DNA from: Bacillota bacterium
GTDB taxonomy: Bacteria; Bacillota; Clostridia; Peptostreptococcales; Anaerovoracaceae
DNA length: 45,453 nucleotides
Assembly: GCA_022767945.1 (NCBI GenBank)
Contig: JALENF010000066.1
Coordinates: 1 to 45,453 of the forward strand
Direction: 5' to 3'
Made by a program: the position numbers and the translations under genes. Below, piece after piece: positions 29,197-38,827 of this stretch (its first letter is position 1; each line of letters starts with the position of its first letter). Below the pieces are notes generated by a model. It saw only the letters and a program-made list of their open reading frames with translations, did no database searches and was not told the origin of the DNA.

Positions 29197-29602
29197 GGCA
29201 AATTGTCTGAATCATCTTGGCTACCGCATCGTCGACAAGCTCGCCGATGCTCTGGGCATTTACACCCGCAACCAGATTGTCACATCTGTTCATTGGAATA
29301 AGAATGCGCTCCGCTTTGCTTCGCGCAACGGCGAGCGCCATCTTCTCGGTAACCTCGCCAAGAAGGGAATCAGCTATTACAATTCCAAGAGGTCCTATTA
29401 TGATATCAGCTCTGCGGCAGGCTACAACCACCGGGTTTTCACCGGTTGCACCGTCATCAGCTCCGGCTTTCAGCATAGTAGCCGTAGCAGTCGCATTAGT
29501 TCCTACAGCCAGGATCTCCGCATCCGGAAACTGGCTGCGGGCAGCCTCAACTATCTGCTTTCCAAGTCTTCCACCCTGTCCATCTATTACAAGTATCGTC
29601 AT
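29186..29602 (-). CDS. DUF3842 family protein
   Basis: 'ILVIDGQGGRLGKQIVEAAR', 'ADIIIGPLGIVIADSLLGEVT'. Confidence 0.8.
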   Translation of the reverse strand: MTILVIDGQGGRLGKQIVEAARSQFPDAEILAVGTNATATATMLKAGADDGATGENPVVVACRRADIIIGPLGIVIADSLLGEVTEKMALAVARSKAERILIPMNRCDNLVAGVNAQSIGELVDDAVAKMIQTICQNR

Positions 29603-29617
29603 AAGCTATATTCTCTC

Positions 29618-30352
29618 CTATCTTCTCTGCATGCAAAGAGGCAGCTCCAGGCCGTTTGCCTCCATGAGTTCCTTATCGCTCAGAATTTCCTCAGTAGGGC
29701 CCATTGCGATAATTTGTCCACCCGATAATAACACCGTCGTCTCACAGGTGTCAAGTATCATATCCAGATCATGAGATGCAATAATTTTTAGATGATCAAA
29801 AGAATTCAGAATATTTATCAAAGCCCTCCTGTTTCTGGGATCAAGAGCATTCGAAGGTTCATCCATGAGAATGATGTCCGGCGTCATTGACAGAATTGTC
29901 GCGATAGAAACCAGCTTTTTCTCTCCCCCGGACATCTTATATATGTGCTTGTCTCTCAGATGCTCTATTCCGGTCAGCTTCATTGCATGCTCAACCCGCT
30001 CCTTGACATCAGCTTCGCTTAAGCCGTAGTTTCTCGGAGCAAATGCAATATCCTCATAAGCTGTGGACATGAACAGCTGGCTGTCAGAATCCTGAAAAAC
30101 ATACCCTATTTTTTCACGAATCCTAGCCAGGGTTCTCTTTTCCACGGGAATATCCATGACCTTTATAGAACCGGTGAAATCCAGATTCAGACCTACAAGC
30201 ATCTTCAGCAGGGTAGACTTTCCCACCCCGTTTTCACCTATAAGTCCGATTGAATCATGTTCCTTCAGATGGAGATTGATGTCCTTCAGGACGGTTTTTC
30301 CGCATTCGTAAGCAAAGCTTACATTTTCTATGTCAATATGTATATGACTCAT
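29618..30352 (-). CDS. energy-coupling factor transporter ATPase (nickel/cobalt type)
   Basis: Walker A 'GENGVGKSTLLK', signature 'MSGGEKKLV', Walker B 'IILMDEPSNALDP'; start reassigned to MSHIHID. Confidence 0.93.
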   Translation of the reverse strand: MSHIHIDIENVSFAYECGKTVLKDINLHLKEHDSIGLIGENGVGKSTLLKMLVGLNLDFTGSIKVMDIPVEKRTLARIREKIGYVFQDSDSQLFMSTAYEDIAFAPRNYGLSEADVKERVEHAMKLTGIEHLRDKHIYKMSGGEKKLVSIATILSMTPDIILMDEPSNALDPRNRRALINILNSFDHLKIIASHDLDMILDTCETTVLLSGGQIIAMGPTEEILSDKELMEANGLELPLCMQRR

Positions 30353-31149
30353 TGAAATAATCCTCCCACAACAACAATTACCGGACATACTCTAAGGAAA
30401 ACAAACAGACCTGCGAAAAAGACGAAATAAACAAGGTCGCTCCTCTTAAATCTGTCCTTTTCCCCTATATATGTAAAGTCACCGTTATAGCCGCGAAGTG
30501 TCATGCTCTCATAAACAACTGTTGCCCTGTCCATACTGCGAAGCAGCAGCTGACCCGTCAGAGAACCCCAGACCTTAAAGTGGATTCCCTTCTGTCCGGG
30601 TGCTCTCAGAGAATACGCCGCAGTCATTCGGCCCACCTCGTTCAGGAGAAGAACGATATAACGGTATGTAAGCATAATCTGCGTAACCATTATTTTCGGA
30701 ACGTGCAAAAGTCTCAGAGCGTAGCACAGCTTTTCAATCGACGTCGTTGCAATAAGAAAATACGACGCCAGCACGCTGAAAACACCCTTGAGCATAAGAG
30801 TCACCATGGAAATGACGCCTGCCCTTACCGTTATCCCGTAGAAGGTCACCAGAGTCTTGTCAAAGAAGGGATTAAACAGTCCGATAAAACAGACCAGCGG
30901 CAGCACCACCTTCAGTCTGGCAAAGGTAGACTTCACCGGGATATCCCCCAGAATAAACATGGCAATCGGATATACAGCCATGCCAAGCAGCCCCATGATG
31001 TCATACTTTCCAAAGGATACAACCAGGGCTATATATCCGATTGTCAATAACAGCTTAACCAGCGGATGAACATTGTTCATCCACTGGTCCTGATCTGACA
31101 TATTATCTAATTTATGAATCTCATGAATTGCGTTTTCAATCCTGCTCAT
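30349..31149 (-). CDS. energy-coupling factor transporter transmembrane protein (CbiQ/NikQ)
   Basis: Polytopic; 'YSLRAPG', 'ESMTLRGYNG' coupling-helix-type motifs. Confidence 0.9.
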   Translation of the reverse strand: MSRIENAIHEIHKLDNMSDQDQWMNNVHPLVKLLLTIGYIALVVSFGKYDIMGLLGMAVYPIAMFILGDIPVKSTFARLKVVLPLVCFIGLFNPFFDKTLVTFYGITVRAGVISMVTLMLKGVFSVLASYFLIATTSIEKLCYALRLLHVPKIMVTQIMLTYRYIVLLLNEVGRMTAAYSLRAPGQKGIHFKVWGSLTGQLLLRSMDRATVVYESMTLRGYNGDFTYIGEKDRFKRSDLVYFVFFAGLFVFLRVCPVIVVVGGLFQ

Positions 31150-31161
31150 AGTCCGACCCGA

Positions 31162-32160
31162 TTACTGCCTTCTCTTTCTCTTGAAAAACTTAAACAGATA
31201 GCATGCTCCGATGCATACAATCACAACGACTCCTCCACCTAAAACCCCGGAGAATGAAGTTCCGGCTGCGGCATCAGACCCCTTGAACGCGTAGTCAGGA
31301 AGCAGGGCTGTCTTGTCCTGAATTCCTGCCGCAGCATCGTATGCACCGCCTTCCGCCTCAAGCTCAGCCGTTCCTGCAACCTTTTCCATGGACCATTCCA
31401 GTCCGTCAGGATTTGATGATGCGAACAGCGACAGACCTCCGCCTATCAAAACTGCCACAACTGCAAGTACAGCAACTGTCTTCTTGAAGGACATGCTGCC
31501 TTCCTTCTTTTCCGCGTCGCCTGAAGCGTACAGAAGCTCAGGTCTTGCCTGGTGAACGAAGCACAGCACCGCTGCTGTAATCATACCTTCAACAGCTCCG
31601 ATTGCCAGGTGAATCGGCTGCATGGTTCCGACGAACACCTTGAAAGGAAGCTCAGTAATACCTGAAGCGAGAGTCTCAACAGTCACGCTGAATGCTCCAA
31701 GCTGAAGTGTCAGCACACATCCCAGAATTGAAGCGAATATAATCTTTCCCTTAGTCATTCCGTTCTTCATAATCGGCTTCCAGATCAGAAGCGCCCCCAT
31801 AAAGCATCCATAAAACGCCATATTCCATATGTTCGCACCGAGAGCCAGCAGCCCACCGTCGGCGAAGAGCAGACATTGTATGAGGAGCACCCCTATCATG
31901 GTCAGGAATCCCGCATAAGGTCCCAGCAGAGCAGACAGCAGCATTCCTCCGCAAAGATGTCCGCTTGAACCAGTTCCCGGAATAGTAAAGTTGATCATCT
32001 GAGTGGCAAAAACAAATGCGCCCATTACTCCCATTACCGGAATCTTCTTAGGATCGTCCTCCTCCCTCACTTTTTTTATTGAATAAGCCGCAGCCGCGCC
32101 GGCCGCAACGTACATTGTACCCGCTACTGCAGGTGCCACTAAAGCATCTGCCATATGCAT
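31162..32160 (-). CDS. CbiM/NikM substrate-binding component fused to PDGLE (NikN) domain
   Basis: N-terminal 'MHMADAL', 'GHLCGGMLLSALLGPYAGFLTM', C-terminal 'SNPDGLEWS'. Confidence 0.93.
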   Translation of the reverse strand: MHMADALVAPAVAGTMYVAAGAAAAYSIKKVREEDDPKKIPVMGVMGAFVFATQMINFTIPGTGSSGHLCGGMLLSALLGPYAGFLTMIGVLLIQCLLFADGGLLALGANIWNMAFYGCFMGALLIWKPIMKNGMTKGKIIFASILGCVLTLQLGAFSVTVETLASGITELPFKVFVGTMQPIHLAIGAVEGMITAAVLCFVHQARPELLYASGDAEKKEGSMSFKKTVAVLAVVAVLIGGGLSLFASSNPDGLEWSMEKVAGTAELEAEGGAYDAAAGIQDKTALLPDYAFKGSDAAAGTSFSGVLGGGVVVIVCIGACYLFKFFKRKRRQ

Positions 32161-32200
32161 ACCGCATACCTCCTTGTTATATTACCTATTTCTACATTTT

Positions 32201-33496
32201 CTATTTCTGAATTCTTTCTCTTACTTCCCTGAGTGACAGGCCCTTCTCCTTTGCTATTCTTGCAAGGTCGTCGAACTCTGCCTTTTTCCGGTTAACCCCC
32301 TGTCCGCTGCAGGTCTTCACGCTCACATCGCCCCAGGGTGTTTCCACTTTATCAAAACTTCTTTCCAGCACAATCCTTTCAAATTTATTTATTCTGACTC
32401 CGATAGCGGTGGTGTGCTTAAAGATGAGTTTTGATAGACGGTTTCTGTCGTCAGGTCTGCACATGCAGACAAGCTTTGTTGCCGGGCGGCTCTTCTTCAT
32501 GACGATGGGCTGGCAGTAGACGTCCAGCGCACCCTCTTCCATGAGAACCTCCATGGCAAAACCCATTTCTTCAGCAGTCATATCGTCCAGATTTGTGGAA
32601 ATCTCAATGACATCATCTGCCTTGTCTTCGGTCTCTCCAAGCATTACCCTTACACAGTTAGCGCGTGCAAACTCCTTTGTGCCCATGCCGTATCCGTCTT
32701 TCTCCACGATCATCGCCGGCATAGATCCGAACTCTGAAACGAAGTGCTTAAGCAGAGCCGCACCTGTCGGAGTGCAGAGCTCGCCTTTGATGTCTTCGCT
32801 GTAGATTGGAATTCCCTGCAGAATTCTTGCTGTTGCAGGTGCCGGAACCGGCAGCACTCCATGTGCGCATTTTACAGTTCCGCTTCCTACGTGAACCGGT
32901 GACGCATACACCTTTTCGATTCCGAGCATTTCCATTAGCAGGCAGTTGCCCACAACGTCTGCAACCGCATCCAGCGTTCCCACCTCGTGGAAATGGATGT
33001 GCTCCATGTCCCTGCCGTGAACCTGACATTCGGCCTCTGCAATCAGTCTGTAAACCGCCTTTGCGTTTTCCTTAACTCTGTCGCTTACGTTAAGGTGACT
33101 GATCATGTGCTCGATGTCAGCCATGCCGGAATGGTGGTGATGCTTGTCGCACCCCTCGTGGGTGTGGCCTTCATGGTCATGGCTGTGTGTATGGCCATCA
33201 TGAGAATGGCCGTGCCCGTGATGATGCTCATGGTCATGATTATGTCCATGGTCGTGCTCGTGGTGATGATGGTCGTGTAAGTGCTCATCCTCCTCAACCC
33301 CATGAACATGAACGTGCATATGAGTGCCCATTATCCCGCAGGTTTCCTTAGGCTCAGCGTGAACGTGAACCCCCGGGATTCCCATAGAATTCAGTTTTGA
33401 TACAAATTCCTCCTTATCCGGAAGCAGCTCACACAGTGCTCCCATCAGCATGTCTCCTGCTGCACCCATACTGCAGTCAATATACAAACTTCTCAT
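32201..33496 (-). CDS. larC: nickel-pincer cofactor biosynthesis protein LarC, single continuous ORF with His-rich loop
   Basis: 'YIDCSMGAAGDMLMGAL', His-rich 'HDHHHHEHDHGHNHDHEHHHGHGHSHDGHTHSHDHEGHTHEG', 'HFHEVGTLDAVADVVG', 'PTGAALLKHF', 'STNLDDMTAEEMGF'. Confidence 0.95.
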   Translation of the reverse strand: MRSLYIDCSMGAAGDMLMGALCELLPDKEEFVSKLNSMGIPGVHVHAEPKETCGIMGTHMHVHVHGVEEDEHLHDHHHHEHDHGHNHDHEHHHGHGHSHDGHTHSHDHEGHTHEGCDKHHHHSGMADIEHMISHLNVSDRVKENAKAVYRLIAEAECQVHGRDMEHIHFHEVGTLDAVADVVGNCLLMEMLGIEKVYASPVHVGSGTVKCAHGVLPVPAPATARILQGIPIYSEDIKGELCTPTGAALLKHFVSEFGSMPAMIVEKDGYGMGTKEFARANCVRVMLGETEDKADDVIEISTNLDDMTAEEMGFAMEVLMEEGALDVYCQPIVMKKSRPATKLVCMCRPDDRNRLSKLIFKHTTAIGVRINKFERIVLERSFDKVETPWGDVSVKTCSGQGVNRKKAEFDDLARIAKEKGLSLREVRERIQK

Positions 33497-33498
33497 TC

Positions 33499-34251
33499 CT
33501 ACCCCTCCATATTGTTAATCAAGTGTGCCTGATATCCTGCGCCGAAGCCGTTGTCGATGTTTACTACGCTGACACCGCTTGCGCATGAGTTCAACATGGA
33601 AAGAAGTGCTGTAACGCCGCCGAGGGCTGTACCGTAGCCTACACTTGTTGGAACTGCAATCATGGGACAGTCTGCAAGTCCGCCCACAACAGATGCAAGG
33701 GCACCTTCCATTCCCGCAATGGTAATAATCACTCTTGCGTTCATGATGTCCTCTGTGTGAGCAAGGAGCCTGTGGATTCCGGCAACGCCGACATCGTAAA
33801 GCCTCTTCACGTTGTTTCCGAGAATTTCCGCTGTAAGAGCTGCCTCCTCGGCAACAGGTATGTCGCTGGTTCCTCCCGTGGCAACCAGTATGTATCCCTT
33901 CTGTCTCGGCTTGATCATATCTCCCACAAGTCCTATTCTTCCTTCCTTATAATAGGTAAATGGAACATCCTTGTTAAAATAATCTGCCGCTTCCTGACTC
34001 ATTCTCGTAATAAGAATGGTCTTCTGTCCGCTTTCGTACATCCTGTGAGCAATAATGTCGATCTGCTCAGGCGTCTTGGACGCACCGTATATGATTTCAG
34101 ACGCGCCCTGTCTGAGACCTCTGTGGTGGTCAATCTTGGCTATGTCGATATCCTCAAAAGGAGCAAGCTTCAGCTTCGTAAGAGCCTCGTCTGTACTAAC
34201 CGCTCCATCCTTAACCTGCTGCAGCAGGTCTCTGATATCCTGTTGTTCCAT
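33499..34251 (-). CDS. larB: nickel-pincer cofactor biosynthesis protein LarB
   Basis: 'DHHRGLRQGASEIIYGASKT', 'VGVAGIHRLL', 'VPTSVGYGTALGGVTALLSMLNSCASGVSVVNIDNGFGAG'. Confidence 0.95.
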   Translation of the reverse strand: MEQQDIRDLLQQVKDGAVSTDEALTKLKLAPFEDIDIAKIDHHRGLRQGASEIIYGASKTPEQIDIIAHRMYESGQKTILITRMSQEAADYFNKDVPFTYYKEGRIGLVGDMIKPRQKGYILVATGGTSDIPVAEEAALTAEILGNNVKRLYDVGVAGIHRLLAHTEDIMNARVIITIAGMEGALASVVGGLADCPMIAVPTSVGYGTALGGVTALLSMLNSCASGVSVVNIDNGFGAGYQAHLINNMEG

Positions 34252-35001
34252 CTATCTTTCCTCCATATCAAGCATGATAACTTCAAATAATGGCTTTAGT
34301 TTTTCTGTTATATCCTTTCGCATTTCAACGGCTCCGGCCATCTGAGAACCGGGAAGCTGGATTCTTGCCCCTCTGCCGTACAGCCTTACGCGAAAATCAC
34401 TGAAACCGAGAGATGCGAGTTCTGTCTCCGCCTTTTCCACTCTTGCGAGCTTTTCATCTGTAATTTCCTCGCCTGTGGGAACTCTCGTCGCAAGGCAGGC
34501 ATAGCTCGGCTTATCCCATGTGAACAGACCGGCTTCTCTGGAAAGCTCTCTTACGTCGGCCTTGGTCAGTCCGCACATACGAAGGGGCGAAAGAACCTTC
34601 ATTTCCTTAAGTGCTCTCATTCCCGGACGGTCACCTTCTTCGTCGCTGGCATTTGTTCCGTCCATTATGTACTCGTATCCGGCCTCCGCGGCTGTCTTTG
34701 CGATGAGCCCGAAGATATTGTTCTTGCAGTGATAGCATCTGTCGGCCGGGTTTTTTCTCACCTCTTCACTTGACAGTGCGTCACAGTGAAGCACATCAAA
34801 ACCCACTCCCACGTATTCAGCCAGTCGCTTTGCATCCTCCAGCTCAAACTCCGGCTGGAACTGGCTTTTTACGAAAATCGCCTTTACATCTGCCCCATAC
34901 CTGTGTGCAGCATACAGTAAAAACGATGAGTCCACGCCGCCCGAAAAACCAAGTGCAACCTTGGGATATTTCGTAAAGAATTCCTGCAGGTTCATTTCCA
35001 T
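34252..35001 (-). CDS. larE: ATP-dependent sacrificial sulfur transferase LarE
   Basis: 'VALGFSGGVDSSFLLYAA' PP-loop, 'RCYHCKNNIF', 'DGTNASDEEGDRPGMRAL', 'PSYACLATRVPTGEEIT'. Confidence 0.95.
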   Translation of the reverse strand: MEMNLQEFFTKYPKVALGFSGGVDSSFLLYAAHRYGADVKAIFVKSQFQPEFELEDAKRLAEYVGVGFDVLHCDALSSEEVRKNPADRCYHCKNNIFGLIAKTAAEAGYEYIMDGTNASDEEGDRPGMRALKEMKVLSPLRMCGLTKADVRELSREAGLFTWDKPSYACLATRVPTGEEITDEKLARVEKAETELASLGFSDFRVRLYGRGARIQLPGSQMAGAVEMRKDITEKLKPLFEVIMLDMEER

Positions 35002-35125
35002 GTACCTCCCGTCTCTGGTCGTTTTGATAAAACAAAAAACAAAAAACCATAGTCAGCCTCTCCTTCTGGAGTCTGCTGCCTGTGGTTTTCTTCTGAAAAC
35101 TTATGACTCTTCTTAAGTCATTTAT
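35002..35125 (-). promoter_or_regulatory. candidate structured 5' leader/attenuator of larE operon
   Basis: Minus strand TATAAT at 35137-35132; hairpins 35103-35108/35116-35121 and 35085-35090/35095-35100; terminator-like hairpin 35047-35085 followed by TTTTTTGTTTTTTG about 30 nt before larE ATG. Confidence 0.5.
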
Positions 35126-35173
35126 GTTCATATTATAGACTATGTATTTTTGAGAAAAAAGAACAGATTTCCT

Positions 35174-35662
35174 CTACTTGTCCTTTTTTTCCTTCGCTAT
35201 TTTTCTCAGCTCTTCAAGAAGCTGTCTGTCCAGCACCTGGCGCGTCTCGTTGAGTTCTTCTCTCGAACCTATGTCGGTCATCTGAAGAATCCATATGCGA
35301 CCCTTGAATACAGATGATTCCAGCCTGTTCTTAACGGCCTGGTTTATTTCGCTTACCTTTGCTCCTGCATTAATCAGGTAAATTCTTGCAATTATGCCTG
35401 TTCTGTTAGCTTTTTTAATCTCTATGTAATTCTCTATCTGTCCAAACCTGTGAATAGCCTCTCTGATTTCCTTGGCTATCATCTCGCTGATAATCTGGTC
35501 GCTGCTTTTTCTTAAAATAAGGATGAAAGCAGTTGCTGCGATGATTCCGAGAGGAATAGCTATCTCGTCTCCGAATGCATCAGCTGTACCGAAGTACATG
35601 ATCAGACCGAGCGGCACACTCAGCCAGCTCGCCATGCTCAGCTTCATCAGTGTTTTCTCCAT
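35174..35662 (-). CDS. small membrane protein of unknown function
   Basis: 162 aa, two N-terminal hydrophobic segments and a soluble C-terminal part; GGAAT-type RBS. Confidence 0.7.
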   Translation of the reverse strand: MEKTLMKLSMASWLSVPLGLIMYFGTADAFGDEIAIPLGIIAATAFILILRKSSDQIISEMIAKEIREAIHRFGQIENYIEIKKANRTGIIARIYLINAGAKVSEINQAVKNRLESSVFKGRIWILQMTDIGSREELNETRQVLDRQLLEELRKIAKEKKDK

Positions 35663-35847
35663 ATTCCTTCTGCCCCCTCTCTGACTGCTGCCAGTCGATT
35701 GTTAGACTATTATAATATCTGCAGGAGCTTATGTCAAATGACTTGCCCCTTGCGACGACACCCTTGACTTTTCCCCATATTCCTAGTACCTTGTAAAATA
35801 TACTTAATTATATGGCATCTGCCTGTAAAACAAGGAGGAATTCAATA

Positions 35848-36522
35848 ATGGAACTCAATAAATATTTTGATCATACACTGCTCAAACCGGAAGCGACTCG
35901 TGCTCAGATTCTGGCCATCTGCGATGAGGCGATTGAATACGGTTTTGCCTCGGTCTGTGTCAACTCCTGCAATGTGGGCATAGTGGCTGAACGTCTTTCA
36001 GGCTCTGTTGTAAAAACCTGCGCAGTTGTTGGCTTCCCTCTCGGTGCCTGCACCACAGCCACCAAGGTTTTCGAAGCTTCTGAGGCAATTAAGGCCGGCG
36101 CATCTGAAATAGACATGGTCATTAATGTTGGCCGTCTCAAGGAAGCTGACTACGACTACGTTTCCCATGACATCTCCGCCGTGGTTTCCCGATGCCATGC
36201 GGACGGCGCCATTGCCAAGGTAATCATCGAAACCTGCCTTCTCTCAGAGGCTGAAATCGTCAGGGTCTGCCGACTTGCCGCTGCCGCAGGAGCCGACTTT
36301 GTCAAAACCTCCACAGGCTTTTCCACCTCCGGTGCAAAAGCAGAAGATGTCGCTCTTATGAAAGAAACCGTAGGACCATCCGTCCTCGTCAAGGCCTCCG
36401 GCGGGATCCGCGACCTCGACGCGGCCCGCCGGATGATTGCCGCCGGCGCCGACCGCCTCGGCGCCAGCGCCAGCGTCGCAATAATGCAGGAAGCATCAGA
36501 GTCATCAGACGACTTAATCTGA
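35848..36522 (+). CDS. deoC: deoxyribose-phosphate aldolase
   Basis: '[15 protein letters not shown]', '[18 protein letters not shown]', 'EIDMVINVG', 'KVIIETCLL', '[10 protein letters not shown]', 'VKASGGIRD'; start reassigned to 35848 (AAGGAGG). Confidence 0.97.
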   Translation: MELNKYFDHTLLKPEATRAQILAICDEAIEYGFASVCVNSCNVGIVAERLSGSVVKTCAVVGFPLGACTTATKVFEASEAIKAGASEIDMVINVGRLKEADYDYVSHDISAVVSRCHADGAIAKVIIETCLLSEAEIVRVCRLAAAAGADFVKTSTGFSTSGAKAEDVALMKETVGPSVLVKASGGIRDLDAARRMIAAGADRLGASASVAIMQEASESSDDLI

Positions 36523-36528
36523 TGACTC
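36499..36528. terminator. bidirectional hairpin spanning the overlapping stop codons of convergent genes
   Basis: GAGTCATCAGA-CGACTTAA-TCTGATGACTC, perfect 11-bp stem. Confidence 0.6.
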
Positions 36529-37515
36529 CGAGATCTCACTGTCGCTTTTCCTCTTAATGAGTTTTGATGCTTTCGGTAGTGCTGTTGGAATAGGAACACT
36601 CAACCCCATTACTGCGTTCATAATCAGAATAAACGCAATCAGTACGGCAATGGGTATTACACAGGTAGTCACTATCATAACCGCTACGGCCTCAATCAGC
36701 TGGTTCAAAGCATTCTGGAACTGGTCAATTTTATCCGATGCGGCCTTGCCGACGCTCTTTGCCGTCCCGCCAATTTTATCTGCCAGGGAACCTAAGGCCT
36801 CTCCAACAGCGAAAATACTTTTTGATTCTCCATCCTCGCTGTCTGCTTCGGTCTCGCTCATCTCTTCCTCCAAAGCGGCAACATCGTCTTCATCAATTCC
36901 AGTGTCCTCAAGAATCTCATAACCCACAGCCTTCGACTCCTGATAGGTATCGTTTATCATGTTTGTCACTATCGCACTTGTGGGCACAAGAAGCCAGAAT
37001 AGAATACCAAGCAGCATCAGCCTCAGACTCAATTTATGCAATGCTGAATCTTTCTCTTTTCCAAGAATATTTCGCACGGCCTGCATTCCCATTCCAACAG
37101 GTATCAAAACCTTAAAGGCCAGAAATCCCATTATCGTCAGCAAATATTTCTCGAAGATAATAGCTACGTAGATGATCACCATATAGCCTGCCACATCTGC
37201 CAGCTTATTTGCAATAGGTGTTGTTGCGTCTCCCGGAATTGCCGCCGCACCGGTTGCAAGAGCCGTTGACGTTGCAGTAAGACCCAGCGCCTGCTTTTGC
37301 AGATGGTTAAGGGTCTGCAGTGTTCCATCATAGTTTTCAATAGAGGTTGCAAGTTCTCCCGCTACGAAAAATGAGATTGCCGCAATCAGGATACAGACAA
37401 TCAGGCATATCAGTTTCTGATTTTTGCTGCGATTTTCACTTTCTATTGTGATTATTTCTCCTTCTGCTGCTTCACTTGTTACGATTACGTTATTATCCCT
37501 CGTCTTTTTTCTCAT
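36514..37515 (-). CDS. polytopic membrane protein of unknown function
   Basis: 333 aa, multiple TM segments, acidic central loop '[27 protein letters not shown]'; 9-nt overlap with deoC. Confidence 0.75.
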   Translation of the reverse strand: MRKKTRDNNVIVTSEAAEGEIITIESENRSKNQKLICLIVCILIAAISFFVAGELATSIENYDGTLQTLNHLQKQALGLTATSTALATGAAAIPGDATTPIANKLADVAGYMVIIYVAIIFEKYLLTIMGFLAFKVLIPVGMGMQAVRNILGKEKDSALHKLSLRLMLLGILFWLLVPTSAIVTNMINDTYQESKAVGYEILEDTGIDEDDVAALEEEMSETEADSEDGESKSIFAVGEALGSLADKIGGTAKSVGKAASDKIDQFQNALNQLIEAVAVMIVTTCVIPIAVLIAFILIMNAVMGLSVPIPTALPKASKLIKRKSDSEISESSD

Positions 37516-37544
37516 ATTCTGCGTCTCTTTCTCTGCCTCAGCTG

Positions 37545-38651
37545 CTACCCTTTGAAATCAATCAGGAACTGCACGTAATCTGCCATGGACTTTATTGGCT
37601 CTCCGTTGCCTGGGTTCTCCACACCCAGATAATTCTCATAATCCGGGAATTCAAACAGCAGCAGGACATCCCGGAAGGCATCTTCCTTCATCTCGTAGCT
37701 GTCTGCCAGCCAGCCCGGATAAGCAGCACGAAGCTGGTCGAGCCAATCGTCAAAGGAAATATACTCTCCATATGTATACACATTCGTAAACTGATCCAGT
37801 AGGTCGTCAAACCTTTCCTCGGTGTAAGACTCCTCACTCACAGAATCATACGGCATAACTCCGTCGTATACAACAGAAAGCTCCTCCGCAGTATCGTTGA
37901 TATCCTGATCCACCGAGGACACATACATGGATTCCTCACCTGTCTCGAAGGTTACACTGGAAGAATCAGAATTGTAGATGGTGGTGCCAATGGATACCAA
38001 AACCAGCACGATTGACAAAAAAGTCAGAATCTGATTAAGTACGTTTTTCTTCTCCCTGCCGTCTGCAGTGCCTCTGCCTGTGCCGGCTGCTTTACTTCCG
38101 CCTATAGGTTCCGCTATTTGCACGTACTCATCAAAGCCCCCGCCGCGTCTCTCGCGTCTTTCCTCATCAAAGCCCCCGCTGCGTTCCTCTCCATCGGTTA
38201 AGAACTCTTCAGCCTCCATGTCAGCATCTTCTGCCCTGTATTCTGCGACCTCTTTTTTGAATTCCTCAAACTTCTGTGAAAATGTTTTTCTCGTCGTTTC
38301 GTAGCCGGACTTAAGTGATTTCAGCTTGCCCAGGCCGCTGCCATGCTCGTCACAGTCCGAGGTTGTGTGTTTTGACAGGCGCTCCGGCCGTGACCTCTCG
38401 GCGCGTGTCTCCGAACGCCTTTCGGAGCGGTGTTCATCTCTGACAGAGCGACCTGAAGACGGAGCCACACTTCCCGTAGCAATTGAGTATGCCTCCTTCA
38501 GCAGCGCCAGCTTGCGTCTTGCGTATTCAGGCTCGTCGGCATAGTCTGCAGCCTTGTATTTCTTTGCCCAGGTTCTGTACGCCTCGTCGATCTGAGTGCG
38601 AGTCGCATCCTCATGCAGTCCAAGCAGTGCCAGTGCCTCTCTTCTATCCAT
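37545..38651 (-). CDS. membrane-anchored protein with degenerate J-like N-terminal domain
   Basis: 'MDRREALALLGLHEDATRTQIDEAYRTWAKKYK' J-domain-like, no HPD; charged repeat region, one TM, extracytoplasmic C-terminus. Confidence 0.65.
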   Translation of the reverse strand: MDRREALALLGLHEDATRTQIDEAYRTWAKKYKAADYADEPEYARRKLALLKEAYSIATGSVAPSSGRSVRDEHRSERRSETRAERSRPERLSKHTTSDCDEHGSGLGKLKSLKSGYETTRKTFSQKFEEFKKEVAEYRAEDADMEAEEFLTDGEERSGGFDEERRERRGGGFDEYVQIAEPIGGSKAAGTGRGTADGREKKNVLNQILTFLSIVLVLVSIGTTIYNSDSSSVTFETGEESMYVSSVDQDINDTAEELSVVYDGVMPYDSVSEESYTEERFDDLLDQFTNVYTYGEYISFDDWLDQLRAAYPGWLADSYEMKEDAFRDVLLLFEFPDYENYLGVENPGNGEPIKSMADYVQFLIDFKG

Positions 38652-38827
38652 TTCTCAATCTCCCCCATATATGAATACCTGCGAATGCCAAGAGCGAAAA
38701 CACAAGAAAAGCTTCGCTCGTCTTATACTGAAATACTATCAAAACCGACAGACAAAGTCTATTATTTTTACAAAAAATATGCTATTATTATCCCTATGCC
38801 GGAAGAAGCAGATGTAACGAGGTAATT

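Noticed and set aside
32987-33309. Met/Val- and Thr/Ile-rich ORFs in the LarC His-repeat region
   Set aside because: Off-frame readings of the CAT/CAC His-codon repeat.
35042-35089. PyrR-binding-like sequence (CUCCAGAAGGAGAGGCUGA) in the lar leader
   Set aside because: Resembles the PyrR site only partially, is extended by AGG, and no pyrimidine genes follow.
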